Positions 46,319-54,580 are shown, counted from the first letter of the stretch. The stretch is DNA of 64,000 bases from Collinsella stercoris DSM 13279 (GCF_020735465.1 NZ_CP085935.1:620001-684000), one strand, 5' to 3'. Notes: generated by a model from the letters alone, not told the origin. A program made the numbers and translations.

Positions 46319-47335
46319 GTGAGGTATCGGGGGGTCGGTCATATCGGACGGTTCGCCCTGCGCGAGCTCTTGAGGTTCTGCCTGCTCATGCTCGCGGTGA
46401 GCCTCGCGACGTTCGCCCTCGTCGCGGCTTCGCCCATCGATCCGGTCCAGGCCAACGTGGGGCAGCAGGCGCTCATGGGCATGTCCGCCGCCAAGCGCGC
46501 GCAGCTCGCCGAGCATTGGGGCGCCGGCACGCCGCTGCTCGAGCGCTATGCGCTGTGGGCTCAGGGCGCGTTACATGGCGATTGGGGCGTGAGCCTGCGT
46601 TACAACGCCCCGGTTGCCCAGGTGGTGGGCGAGCGCTTTGCGAGCTCGTGCGCGCTCATGCTCACGGCGTGGGTGCTTTCCGGGGTCATCGGCGTGCTGC
46701 TGGGCATTGTCGCCGGAATCCATCGGGACGAGCCCGTCGATTGCGGTATCCACGGCGCGTGCATCGTGCTGTCGTCGACGCCCGCCTTTTGCGTGGGCAT
46801 CGTCGCCCTCATGGTGTTCTCCGTCGCGCTCGGTTGGTTCCCCCTGGGTTTTTCCGCTCCCATCGGCGTCCACGCTGCCGATGTCTCCCTTCTCGAACGG
46901 ATCCACCACATGGCGTTGCCGGCGCTCACGCTCGCGCTCACCGGCGTGCCGTCCGTCGCGCTGCACACGCGCGAGAAGGTCATCGATGTCATGGGAAGCG
47001 ACTACGTTCGGTTCGCCCGTGCGCGCGGCGAGTCGACCGGGTCGATTCTGCGCCGTCATGGGGTGCGCAACCTGATCGTGCCGGCGCTGACGCTGCAGCT
47101 CGCCTCGGTGGGGGAGGTGTTTGGCGGCTCGGTCCTCGTGGAGCAGGTGTTCTCCTATCCCGGTTTGGGCCAGGCCGCCGTCACGGCGGGCCTGGGCGGC
47201 GATGCCCCGCTGCTGGTGGGGATCGCGCTGGGCAGCGCCGCGTTCGTCTTTGCGGGCAACGCGCTCGCCAATGTGCTGCATGCGCTCATCGATCCGCGCG
47301 TGCGCGAGGGGAGGCGCGATGATGCTTCGCGATGA
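46319..47335 (+). CDS. ABC importer permease, NikB/DppB type
   Basis: 338 aa inner-membrane permease with six predicted helices and the binding-protein-dependent permease domain in the second half. Typical stretches are SLRYNAPVAQVVGERF and the EAA-like loop DYVRFARARGESTGSILRRHGVRNLIVPALT that contacts the ATPase. The GTG start is one base after the lipoprotein stop and the 3' end overlaps the second permease by 17 bases, giving coupled translation. Partners: permease at 47319 and the double ATPase at 48243. Confidence 0.9.
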   Translation: MRYRGVGHIGRFALRELLRFCLLMLAVSLATFALVAASPIDPVQANVGQQALMGMSAAKRAQLAEHWGAGTPLLERYALWAQGALHGDWGVSLRYNAPVAQVVGERFASSCALMLTAWVLSGVIGVLLGIVAGIHRDEPVDCGIHGACIVLSSTPAFCVGIVALMVFSVALGWFPLGFSAPIGVHAADVSLLERIHHMALPALTLALTGVPSVALHTREKVIDVMGSDYVRFARARGESTGSILRRHGVRNLIVPALTLQLASVGEVFGGSVLVEQVFSYPGLGQAAVTAGLGGDAPLLVGIALGSAAFVFAGNALANVLHALIDPRVREGRRDDASR

Positions 47336-48233
47336 CAGGCGCGCGTGTCCCTGCCGCGACGGCGGTCGCGAGTCGCGCGGGGAGCCGACCACCTTTCACG
47401 TGCCGGTGTATCGCGGCGGGGGTAACCGCGCGCGCTTGCTGCGTACGTGCGTCGCGTGCACGGCGTTGCTGCTCGGCGCGGCGCTCGCCGGCCAGCTGCT
47501 GGCGTCTCGCGCCGGTTCGACTGACTTTGCCGCCAAGATGCTCGCGCCGTGCCTCGAGCATCCCTTCGGCACCGATCAGATGGGGCGCGACATGCTCGCC
47601 CGCACGCTCGCGGGCCTCTCGACGTCCCTGTTCGTGGGGCTCTGCGCCTCGGTGGCGTCCGCGGTGATCTCGCTTGTCCTGGCGGTGGTTGCCGCGTACG
47701 GCGGGCGCGCCGCCGACGCCTGCGTCTCCTGGCTGACCGACCTGGTCATGGGGATACCGCACATCGTGCTGCTCATGCTCATCAGCTATGCGCTGGGGCG
47801 CGGCTTTTGGGGCGTGACGGTCGGCGTCGCGCTCACGCATTGGCCGAGTCTCGCCCGCGTTTTGCGTGCCGAGCTGATGCAGGCCCGCCGCGAGCGCTAT
47901 ATCGAGGTGAGCGAGGCGCTGGGAGTCTCTCGCGCGCGCATCGCGCTGCGGCACCTGGTGCCCGCGGTCGTGCCCCAGCTCGTCGTGGGGGCGGTCTTGT
48001 CGTTTCCCCACGCCATTTTGCACGAGGCCTCCATCACGTTTTTGGGTTTTGGTCTGTCGCCCGATGAACCCGCGATCGGCGTGATCCTCGCCGAATCGAT
48101 GGGGTATCTCACGGCGGGCGCGTGGTGGCTCGCGCTGCTGCCGGGGGCGGCTTTGGTTGGGTGCGTGCTGCTGTTCGACGCGATGGGCTCCGCGTTGCGC
48201 CGCTTGGTCGATGCGCGGACATCGCAGGAATAA
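47319..48233 (+). CDS. ABC importer permease, NikC/DppC type
   Basis: 304 aa, second permease of the importer. HPFGTDQMGRDMLARTLAG is the hallmark opening of DppC/NikC proteins, and the EAA-like loop ERYIEVSEALGVSRARIALRHLVPAVV is clear. About six helices. ATG 47319 was chosen because it gives the family-normal length and a 17-base coupled overlap; a GTG or TTG further upstream would fall within the NikB-type gene. Its first 60 residues are Arg/Cys-rich and variable (ACPCRDGGRESRGE), unlike the usual short N-terminus. Confidence 0.9.
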   Translation: MMLRDDRRACPCRDGGRESRGEPTTFHVPVYRGGGNRARLLRTCVACTALLLGAALAGQLLASRAGSTDFAAKMLAPCLEHPFGTDQMGRDMLARTLAGLSTSLFVGLCASVASAVISLVLAVVAAYGGRAADACVSWLTDLVMGIPHIVLLMLISYALGRGFWGVTVGVALTHWPSLARVLRAELMQARRERYIEVSEALGVSRARIALRHLVPAVVPQLVVGAVLSFPHAILHEASITFLGFGLSPDEPAIGVILAESMGYLTAGAWWLALLPGAALVGCVLLFDAMGSALRRLVDARTSQE

Positions 48234-48242
48234 GGATGATAG

Positions 48243-50585
48243 GTGGTTGAGATGGGCATGGCGGTCGATATTCCGGGCGGCGCGCACGGCGATGGCGAGC
48301 GGCATCATCACCACACCCACGCGATCGGCTCTCGCCATCCCGGTGCACACCATGTGCTGACGGTGGAGGGGCTGAGCGTGTCGTTCGACCGCTACGAGGC
48401 GGTGCGGCCCGGGTCTGCCCGTACGGGCGGGCTCGCGCGCTTCCGTTCATGCTCGGGCGCCGGGCGCGGAGGGCGTGGGCGCGAGGGCGGCTCGCGCCGG
48501 TCCGCGGCGGACGGTTCGCGCGCTGCGGGAGGTGTTGTGGGGCCCGGCACCGCGTCTTCTGCAGGCGGGCGTCCCGGACGCGCGCGCGGGCACGCCGGCC
48601 GCTGGGAGCGCGTCTCGGGGGAGGTCTTGCACGGGCTGACGCTCTCGGTTCATGAGGGAGAGATCGTCGCCGTGGTGGGCGCGAGCGGTTCGGGCAAGAC
48701 CGTGCTGGCCGACGCGCTTTTGGGGCTGTACGAGCCCAACGCGACCGTGCGGGGCACCATCTGGTTCGATGGCGTCCGGCAAGACGCCGCGTCGCTTGCC
48801 TCCCTGCGCGGAAGCGGCATATGCCTGGTTCCCCAGAGCGTGTCCCATCTGGACCCCCTCATGCGCGTGGGCGAGCAGGTGCAGGGCGCGCCCCGGGGTC
48901 GCACGCGGGCCGAGCGCGCCCGGGACCGCGCGCGTCGCGAGGCGCGTCAACGCGAGCTGTTCGAGTTGTACGGCCTGGCGCCCGAGGTCGCGCGGATGTA
49001 TCCCCACGAGCTATCGGGCGGCATGGCGCGGCGCGTGCTGCTCATGAGCGCCTTGATGGAGGAGCCTCGCGTGCTCATCGCCGATGAGCCCACGCCGGGG
49101 CTCGATCTTGCGTTGGCGATTCGCGCTGTCGACGACCTGCGCACGTTCGCGAATACCGGCGCGGGCGTCATCCTCATCACCCATGATCTGGAGCTTGCGG
49201 TGCGCGTTGCCGACCGTGTGGCCGTGTTTAAGGAGGGTCGCATCGTCGAGGAGACGAGCGCGTCGAGTTTTGCGGATCCCGCGCTGCTGGAGCATCCCTT
49301 CTCGCGCGACCTGTGTCGGGCGCTGCTCGCGTTGCAAGAGGCGCAAAGGCGTCGCGAGGTGGGTTCGAGCGTGGCTGGGGACGAGTCTCTGCAGGGTGCG
49401 GGGGGATTCGACGCGCCCGTGAGCGACGATGCATCGGAGGGTGCGGTTGGGTTCCTGCGTGAGGGTATGCCGGGGGGTCTCGCTGCGCCGCTGCATAGGA
49501 GCACGCTGGCCGCCCCCGTTGCGTGTCCGACCGATGATGCGCCGTTGAGTTCCGTCGGGGCCTTGTCCGACGACGCGCCGGTGTCTTGCCCTGCGCCCGT
49601 GGGCGACGATGCGCCACTGCGGTGCGCTTTGCCCGAGGGCGCCGAAGTATCGCCGGGTCCGGTTGGATGCCGATCCGCTGCCTGGGAAGACGCCGCACGC
49701 GCTACGGATGCGCCCCGTGCCCTGGATGTACCTCAAGTCGTGGATGCGTCCCGTGCCGTGCCTTCGCCCCGCTCTGTCAGCGCAACCCACACCGCGCCTT
49801 CGCCCCTCACCGCCAACACGACCCACACCGTGACTTCACTCCGCGCCGCGGGTGCGTCCCGCACCGCGGATGTGCCCCATGCCGGTAATGCACTCCACGT
49901 CCCTGTGCTTGAGGCGCGAGGTCTCTCGTGCGCATTCGGGAGCGACCGCGTGCTGTTCCGCGATCTTGACCTATCCGTGCATGCCGGTGAACGCGTGGCG
50001 ATCGTGGCGCCCTCGGGAGCCGGTAAGACCACCTTGTGTAGGATTCTGGCGGGGTATAGAAAGCCCGATGCGGGGTGCGTGCTGGTACGGGACGTGCCGC
50101 TCGGGGGCGCAGCGCCGGGTCCCCACTCCGTGCCGCCTGAGGATGCAGCGCCGGGTCCCCGCTCCGTGCAGCCTGGGAATGCGGCGCCAGGCCCTCGCTC
50201 CGTGCAGCTGATATCCCAGCATCCCGAAAAGGCCTTTGACCCTCGCATGCACATGCGCGATTCGCTCGCCGAGGCGGGGGACTTGACGGATGCCCGCTCC
50301 GTTGATTTGCGCGCGCGGTTTGGTGTCAGGGATGCCTGGCTTGACCGGTTGCCACATGAGCTTTCGGGCGGTGAGCTCATGCGCTTTTGCTTGGTCCGCG
50401 CCCTCATGACGGGTCCGACGGTCTTGATTTGCGATGAGTCGACCGCGATGCTCGACCTGGTGACTCAAGACGAGCTATGGAGCCAGATACGCGAGCTGCA
50501 GGAGTCGTGGGGCTTTGGATTGATCTTGGTCTCTCACAGCCCGGGCGTCATCGCCCAGGTTGCCACTAGGCTGCTCTATCTGTAA
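48243..50585 (+). CDS. Double ATPase of the nickel/peptide-type importer (NikD-NikE fusion)
   Basis: 780 aa carrying two ABC ATPases. Residues 1-45 include a histidine-rich stretch (ERHHHHTHAIGSRHPGAHH), likely metal-binding. NBD1: Walker A GASGSGKT near 147, signature LSGGMARR, Walker B VLIADEP. A Pro/Ala/Asp-rich linker of roughly 150 residues (about 375-550), with repeating DDAPVS/DAPRALD elements, joins NBD2: Walker A APSGAGKTT, signature LSGGELMR, Walker B VLICDES. Three 36-bp tandem units (AAPGPxSVxP) interrupt NBD2 between Walker A and its Q-loop. Starts GTG 48243 after the permease; ATGs at 48252 and 48258 are alternatives. Last gene of the operon. Confidence 0.85.
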   Translation: MVEMGMAVDIPGGAHGDGERHHHHTHAIGSRHPGAHHVLTVEGLSVSFDRYEAVRPGSARTGGLARFRSCSGAGRGGRGREGGSRRSAADGSRAAGGVVGPGTASSAGGRPGRARGHAGRWERVSGEVLHGLTLSVHEGEIVAVVGASGSGKTVLADALLGLYEPNATVRGTIWFDGVRQDAASLASLRGSGICLVPQSVSHLDPLMRVGEQVQGAPRGRTRAERARDRARREARQRELFELYGLAPEVARMYPHELSGGMARRVLLMSALMEEPRVLIADEPTPGLDLALAIRAVDDLRTFANTGAGVILITHDLELAVRVADRVAVFKEGRIVEETSASSFADPALLEHPFSRDLCRALLALQEAQRRREVGSSVAGDESLQGAGGFDAPVSDDASEGAVGFLREGMPGGLAAPLHRSTLAAPVACPTDDAPLSSVGALSDDAPVSCPAPVGDDAPLRCALPEGAEVSPGPVGCRSAAWEDAARATDAPRALDVPQVVDASRAVPSPRSVSATHTAPSPLTANTTHTVTSLRAAGASRTADVPHAGNALHVPVLEARGLSCAFGSDRVLFRDLDLSVHAGERVAIVAPSGAGKTTLCRILAGYRKPDAGCVLVRDVPLGGAAPGPHSVPPEDAAPGPRSVQPGNAAPGPRSVQLISQHPEKAFDPRMHMRDSLAEAGDLTDARSVDLRARFGVRDAWLDRLPHELSGGELMRFCLVRALMTGPTVLICDESTAMLDLVTQDELWSQIRELQESWGFGLILVSHSPGVIAQVATRLLYL
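50107..50214 (+). repeat. 36-bp coding tandem repeat, three units
   Basis: Three consecutive units of about 36 bases, starting with GCAGCGCCGGGTCCC or variants, encode AAPGPHSVPPED, AAPGPRSVQPGN and AAPGPRSVQ. Units are in frame and lie within the second ATPase domain. Confidence 0.85.
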
Positions 50586-51109
50586 TTGGCAGTCCCTGCG
50601 GTTCGCCTTCTTGCGCTCCCTGCGGCGGGCCTTCCCGCATTCTTGGGCTGGGGGAGCGCTCATGGGCGATCTCCGCAGTTAAATTTCCCGCGCTCTTGCG
50701 CCGAGGCGGTGTCCGAATGCGGTCGAAGAACCGTTTGACCGTCCACGAGGAGGGCGAGCGATCACCAGCTCGCCCTGTCGATCGTTGATATTCCAATACG
50801 CGACTGCCCTCCGTTTTGGGTTGGGGAACCGTTTGATTGCCGTCATGGAACCGTTTGACCGTGTTCAGGGGGGGGCAGGGCGAAACGGCCATCTGGGGCG
50901 ATCGGTCGGCGACCACTCGATCCGGCCTGATCGCAATGCCGTGAAAGCGAACGCGCCGCCCTTATGGACGGCTCAAACTGTAAGGGGGATAACTGGTGTC
51001 CGGGGTCTCCCAAGGAATCGACCATTGAGTTACAAATCGGGTGCGTGCATCTTCTGAGCTGGGATATCCTTTGTATCTTCACAATATCTCAGTTTTCTGA
51101 GATTGATGC
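50586..51109. repeat. Intergenic region with GAACCGTTTGA motifs and a hairpin
   Basis: No gene. The motif GAACCGTTTGA occurs three times (near 50728, 50827 and 50848). A perfect hairpin (50751-50776, AGGGCGAGC/GCTCGCCCT) lies beside the first copy. The hairpin has no T-run. It might end the importer transcript or belong to a dispersed repeat. Confidence 0.45.
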
Positions 51110-51138
51110 TTGCGCGATGCGTGACGTTTCCGTATAGT
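51110..51138 (+). promoter_or_regulatory. Promoter of the tRNA-Gln/Glu cluster
   Basis: TTGCGC (51110-51115), 17 bases, TATAGT (51133-51138), 34 bases before the tRNA-Gln gene. Spacing is ideal and both hexamers are close to consensus. Confidence 0.65.
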
Positions 51139-51172
51139 ATTTCCTCGCGCTGAGGCGTGACGCGCATCACCT

Positions 51173-51246
51173 TGGGATGTCGTCTAATGGCAGGACAGCG
51201 GATTCTGGTTCCGTCAATGGGGGTTCGACTCCCTCCATCCCAGCCA
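51173..51246 (+). tRNA. tRNA-Gln (anticodon CTG)
   Basis: Acceptor TGGGATG/CATCCCA, anticodon stem GCGGA/TCCGT with loop TTCTGGT (CTG), T arm GGGTTCGACTCCC, CCA encoded at 51244-51246. Confidence 0.95.
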
Positions 51247-51271
51247 TATGCGCTGCTTGCTTCTCGCTTTT

Positions 51272-51348
51272 GGCCCGTTCGTCTAGCGGTTCAGGACGCC
51301 GCCCTCTCAAGGCGGAGATCACCGGTTCGAATCCGGTACGGGCTACCA
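51272..51348 (+). tRNA. tRNA-Glu (anticodon CTC), copy 1
   Basis: Acceptor GGCCCGT/ACGGGCT, anticodon stem CCGCC/GGCGG around CTCTCAA (CTC), T arm CCGGTTCGAATCCGG, encoded CCA. Identical to the copy at 51386. Confidence 0.95.
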
Positions 51349-51385
51349 AGAGTTTTCGGAGCACTCGTAAGCTCCTCTACATAAT

Positions 51386-51462
51386 GGCCCGTTCGTCTAG
51401 CGGTTCAGGACGCCGCCCTCTCAAGGCGGAGATCACCGGTTCGAATCCGGTACGGGCTACCA
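51386..51462 (+). tRNA. tRNA-Glu (anticodon CTC), copy 2
   Basis: Identical to the copy 114 bases upstream, including CCA. The 37-base spacer between the two differs from the flanks, so only the tRNA was duplicated or converted. Confidence 0.95.
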
Positions 51463-51472
51463 AATCTGAATT

Positions 51473-51502
51473 TGGCGAACCCTCTGTTGGTTCGCCATTT
51501 TT
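51473..51502 (+). terminator. Terminator of the tRNA cluster
   Basis: Arms TGGCGAACC and GGTTCGCCA (51473-51497) followed by TTTTT. Confidence 0.9.
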
Positions 51503-51539
51503 CATTTCGATTGAAATCTTGCATGCGTTTGAACGGCGA

Positions 51540-51905
51540 TCTCGCAGGCGTTTTGGGTGCCGTGGGGCGCAGACGCCCTTATGGCTTGCCATGTCGGCAG
51601 GGTGACCTCGCAGGCATTTTGGGTGCCGTGGCGCGCAGGTATTGAGGGGCGCGAGTGTTTAGAGGACGGTCCCGGAAGCATTTCGGGGTGCAGACATTCC
51701 GGTTGTTTTACCGCGGCATTTAAGGGAGCTTACGTCAATGAAGCGGGGACAAAAGTAGTTGCGAGTACTTTGGGTTGGCAATTTGGGGATTGCCGTTTTG
51801 AGACTTGGCACGCGCATTCAGGCATGCAGGAATTTTAAGAGCCGTTCCACGTGCATTCTAGGGTGCAGCATTTCGGATGTCGTGCCGTGTTCGTTCGTTG
51901 GTGCG
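51540..51905. repeat. Degenerate GCATTTTGGGTGCCGTG-type repeats
   Basis: About five to six degenerate copies of a unit reading GCrTTTTGGGTGCCGTGG or shorter (starts near 51549, 51612, 51678, 51855 and 51905), spaced by irregular distances. No coding region is convincing here. Copies near 51549 and 51612 are the best matched. Confidence 0.5.
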
Positions 51906-52013
51906 GGCATTTTGGGAGCCGCCTTATAAGCGCCCGTGGGTGCATGGCTTTGGAGCCGACTCGTGATTTGTTTTTAAAAGAACACACGCTGCTCTCGCGA
52001 ATTTGTATCTCGC

Positions 52014-52047
52014 TCCCCCCCGAAACGCTGTCACGTTTCGAGGGGTG
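52014..52047 (+). promoter_or_regulatory. Hairpin that could hide a ribosome site
   Basis: CGAAACG (52021-52027) pairs with CGTTTCG (52034-52040), extended by CCCC with GGGG. The right arm contains AGGGG, nine bases before an ATG at 52055. Confidence 0.4.
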
Positions 52048-52054
52048 GGTCTTC

Positions 52055-52171
52055 ATGTCACGGATTCTGTTTGATAAGAAGCTCGCTGGATATAAAGTTC
52101 ACAACGAAGGCCAAAAGGTTAATATCGATATGTCTAATCTAAAAAGGCACCGTGCTGCTCAAGGATGTTAA
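52055..52171 (+). CDS. Possible small protein of 38 residues
   Basis: A short frame beginning MSRILFDKKLAGYK and ending with an Arg/His-rich tail. Composition is protein-like and charged, and an AGGGG precedes the ATG, within a hairpin. No family is recognised and the surrounding region is repeat-rich, so it may be a chance frame or a gene remnant. Confidence 0.25.
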   Translation: MSRILFDKKLAGYKVHNEGQKVNIDMSNLKRHRAAQGC

Positions 52172-52443
52172 CCACCATTGTTGTTATCCCAAGCAGATTG
52201 ATGGCGATCACAACTGCGCGAAAGAAAGATCGCGCGGCGCCATCGTCGCCCTTTCAAGCCGATTGATAACGACCGGTCGATTCTGAAAAGTGTCGCACTG
52301 CTAAGAACGTTGCTCATTCATCGTTGACTTTTCATATGGAATCGAATTGCGAGCCTTACGGCGGCAGGGTTGTTCCATGTGTCGTGGAGCATCGGATGGG
52401 AGCAAATTGCGCGACCTCAATAGCTTGAAAGCGGCGTTGAGAT
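52172..52443. other. Non-coding stretch left of the inverted-repeat element
   Basis: About 270 bases without a convincing gene or hairpin. AT-content is near average for the region. I see nothing to annotate. Confidence 0.4.
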
Positions 52444-52464
52444 ACAAACTTCCGGTATTGGGAA
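52444..52464 (+). repeat. Left arm of an inverted-repeat element split by the IS
   Basis: ACAAACTTCCGGTATTGGGAA is matched in reverse complement by 53957-53977 (20 of 21 bases). With the IS and one target copy removed, the arms would be about 93 bases apart, suggesting a small MITE-like element or a structured RNA. Confidence 0.65.
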
Positions 52465-52524
52465 GCTATATTGAGTTCTTTCAAGTAGATGACGTTTTTT
52501 CTAAACAAAACCGCAGGTCACAAA

Positions 52525-53908
52525 GGTCAAGTCCATTTTTGTGTGTAAATTCGCAACCGCCGCTTTCTCCTATGCCGCGAGCCTCAGCTGGCGCTGCTCG
52601 CGCGCGATGACCTCCAGGCGCGGGACCACGCCCTGCAGCTCCTTCACGGCCGGCGAGTAGAACAGCCTGCGACCGGCCGCCCAGCGCTCGCCCTCCTCGA
52701 TGAGCACGGCCCCGATCAGCCTCGCTATCGAGTCCGCGTTCGGGAACACCTTGACCACCGACGACCTCCTCTTCACCTCCCCGTTCAGCCTCTCGAGGTG
52801 GTTCGACGTCCGCACGACCCGCCGCAGCGCCTCGGGCAGCTCCATCACCGTCATCGCGTCGTCGAACCCGGCGTCGAGCCGCTCGACCGCCCTGGGCGCG
52901 GCCCCGGCGTAGTCGGCCGCGATCTCGTCGCGCCTGCGACGCGCCTCCGCCATGGTCTTCGCGTTGAACATCTCCGCGAGCTCGCCGCGCAGCCCGACCC
53001 TCAGGCGCTTCGGCGCGGCGTCGACGACGTTGCGGGCGAAGTGGGCCTGGCAGCGCTGCCAGGGCACCTCGGGGAACACGGACTGCAGCGCGGCGACGAG
53101 CCCCTCGTGCGCGTCGGTGGTCGCGAGCCGGACCCCCGACAGGCCGCGGCGGCGCAGCCCGGCGAGGAACCGCGTCCAGCTCTCGGTCGTCTCGGCGTCC
53201 GCGACCTCGAAGCCGAGCACCTCCTTGCGGCCGTCCGGCGTGAACCCGATGGCCACGAGCAGCGCCTTCGCCACGACCCTGTGGCCCTCGCGGCACTTGA
53301 TGTAGGTGGCGTCCGCCATGAGGAACGGGTGGTCTCCCTCGATGGGCCGCGCGAGGAACTCCCCGACGATCGCGTCGAGGTCGCGGCACGCCTCGGAGAC
53401 GCACTGCTTCGAGAAGCTCTTCCCGCAGATGGTCTCCATGACCCTGCCGACCTTGGCGGTGGAGACGCCGGAGACGACCATCTCGGCCATGGTCGTGACC
53501 AGCGCGGCCTCGCTGCGGCTGTAGTTGTCGAAGACGAGCGTCCTGAACGGCGCGTTCCGGTGCCTCGGGACCGTCAGCTCGATCGTGCCGACGCGCGTCG
53601 CCAGGGGCCTCTCCCTCGTGCCGTTGCGCACGTCGGTGCGCGCCTCGGCCCTCTCGTAGCGGGCCGCCCCGAGCTGCTCGTCGGACTCCGCGAGCAGCAC
53701 CGCGTTCAGGGACTTCTGCAGCAGGGCCGCGAACGCGCCGCCGGTGTCGCCGGCGAGAAGGGAGAGGATCTCGTCCTGGTCTAGTGTAAGATTGATTCGA
53801 GCCATGCTCGTCCTCCAAGTAATCGTTGTGGTTTGGCGATTGCAAGTTTACTTGGTCGGCGGGCCTCTGGCTCGCCTTTGCTATTTACACCACTTTACGG
53901 ACGCGACC
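52525..53908. mobile_element. Complete IS256-family insertion sequence (1384 bp)
   Basis: Terminal imperfect inverted repeats (left GGTCAAGTCCATTTTTGTGT, right end, read inward, GGTCGCGTCCGTAAAGTGGT, with GTGTAAAT shared further in) bound one transposase gene. Identical 8-bp flanks GTCACAAA (52517-52524 and 53909-53916) form the target-site duplication, normal for this family. Intact ends, gene and duplication indicate a recent insertion. Confidence 0.85.
52570..53805 (-). CDS. IS256-family (mutator) transposase
   Basis: 411 aa DDE transposase, usual length. Catalytic residues are visible: D165 (LMADATYIK), D231 (ATTDAHEGL) and E338 (NHLERLNGEVKRR); the conserved RCQAHFARNV with H255 lies between them. 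The N-terminal DNA-binding region is intact. It reads inside a complete IS with 8-bp target duplications, and may be active. The remnant at 2073-2357 belongs to the same superfamily but a different element. Confidence 0.95.
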   Translation of the reverse strand: MARINLTLDQDEILSLLAGDTGGAFAALLQKSLNAVLLAESDEQLGAARYERAEARTDVRNGTRERPLATRVGTIELTVPRHRNAPFRTLVFDNYSRSEAALVTTMAEMVVSGVSTAKVGRVMETICGKSFSKQCVSEACRDLDAIVGEFLARPIEGDHPFLMADATYIKCREGHRVVAKALLVAIGFTPDGRKEVLGFEVADAETTESWTRFLAGLRRRGLSGVRLATTDAHEGLVAALQSVFPEVPWQRCQAHFARNVVDAAPKRLRVGLRGELAEMFNAKTMAEARRRRDEIAADYAGAAPRAVERLDAGFDDAMTVMELPEALRRVVRTSNHLERLNGEVKRRSSVVKVFPNADSIARLIGAVLIEEGERWAAGRRLFYSPAVKELQGVVPRLEVIAREQRQLRLAA

Positions 53909-53956
53909 GTCACAAAGATTGATAAAGACCTTATAGTCGAGTAATCGCGTGAGAGA

Positions 53957-53977
53957 TTCCCAATACCGAAAGTTTGT
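53957..53977 (-). repeat. Right arm of the inverted-repeat element split by the IS
   Basis: Reverse complement of the arm at 52444-52464 with one mismatch. It lies 40 bases to the right of the duplicated target. Confidence 0.65.
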
Positions 53978-54254
53978 AAATCTTCCTGTAACGAATAGTG
54001 AATATTGTCCTGCGACGTTCGTGAAAACTGGGTGATGTGGGCGTTTCCCGGTGCGTCCTTCGCCGAGTGTCGGAAGATGCGCGGCGTTTGAAGGGAAGCC
54101 AACCAATCTCTGGTGCTTACCTTTGGAGTGTCGACTCGTGAGTTGTTTGGGGGAGCGTTGACGAGTGATTTGAAGCTGTGCTGTGCGCGGTTATGAGCTG
54201 TCTTGTGGGCATGTTGAAGCCCGGGTTACTGGATGGATCCCGTCTGTTGTCAAG
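53978..54254. other. Non-coding stretch
   Basis: About 277 bases between the inverted-repeat element and the GATATGA repeat cluster. No gene or clear structure is seen. Confidence 0.4.
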
Positions 54255-54580
54255 CGGGCGATATGAATGGCTAGCATGTTTAGAGGGAACAGGCAATGAG
54301 CGCGTGGAACGCATAGGCATATGGGGGATTTGAATGGCTACAGGATATGGCTAACTGCAGGATATGAATGGCTGCAGGATATGGCCAGTTGCGGGATATG
54401 ACCAAGTTGCGGGATATGACCAAGTTGCGGGATATGAACGGCCGGAGGATATGACCGATGACATCGATCATATCCTGCGTCAACATTGATGATTGGGCCG
54501 TTGCGCGCAGGATATGCATGACGTGACCGTTCATATCCTGCAGTCGTTCATATCCTCCGGCCGCGACCGTTCATATCTTG
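54255..54580. repeat. Cluster of GGATATGA motifs in both orientations
   Basis: At least twelve copies of GGATATG or its complement CATATCC/CATATCT, most as (C/G)(A/G)GGATATGAnnGG: seven direct copies between 54343 and 54452, then inverted copies near 54468, 54532, 54549 and 54571 with one direct at 54509. Two direct copies are identical 17-base units (GCGGGATATGACCAAGT). Direct and inverted blocks could fold on each other. Convincing coding is absent. Confidence 0.8.

Noticed and set aside
49586..49888. Arg/Cys/Pro-rich short frames within the double ATPase linker
   Set aside because: They are alternative frames of a repetitive linker, with no start context or homology.
54340..54580. Possible CRISPR array from evenly spaced GGATATGA motifs
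   Set aside because: The repeats are too short and change orientation, and no cas genes are present.
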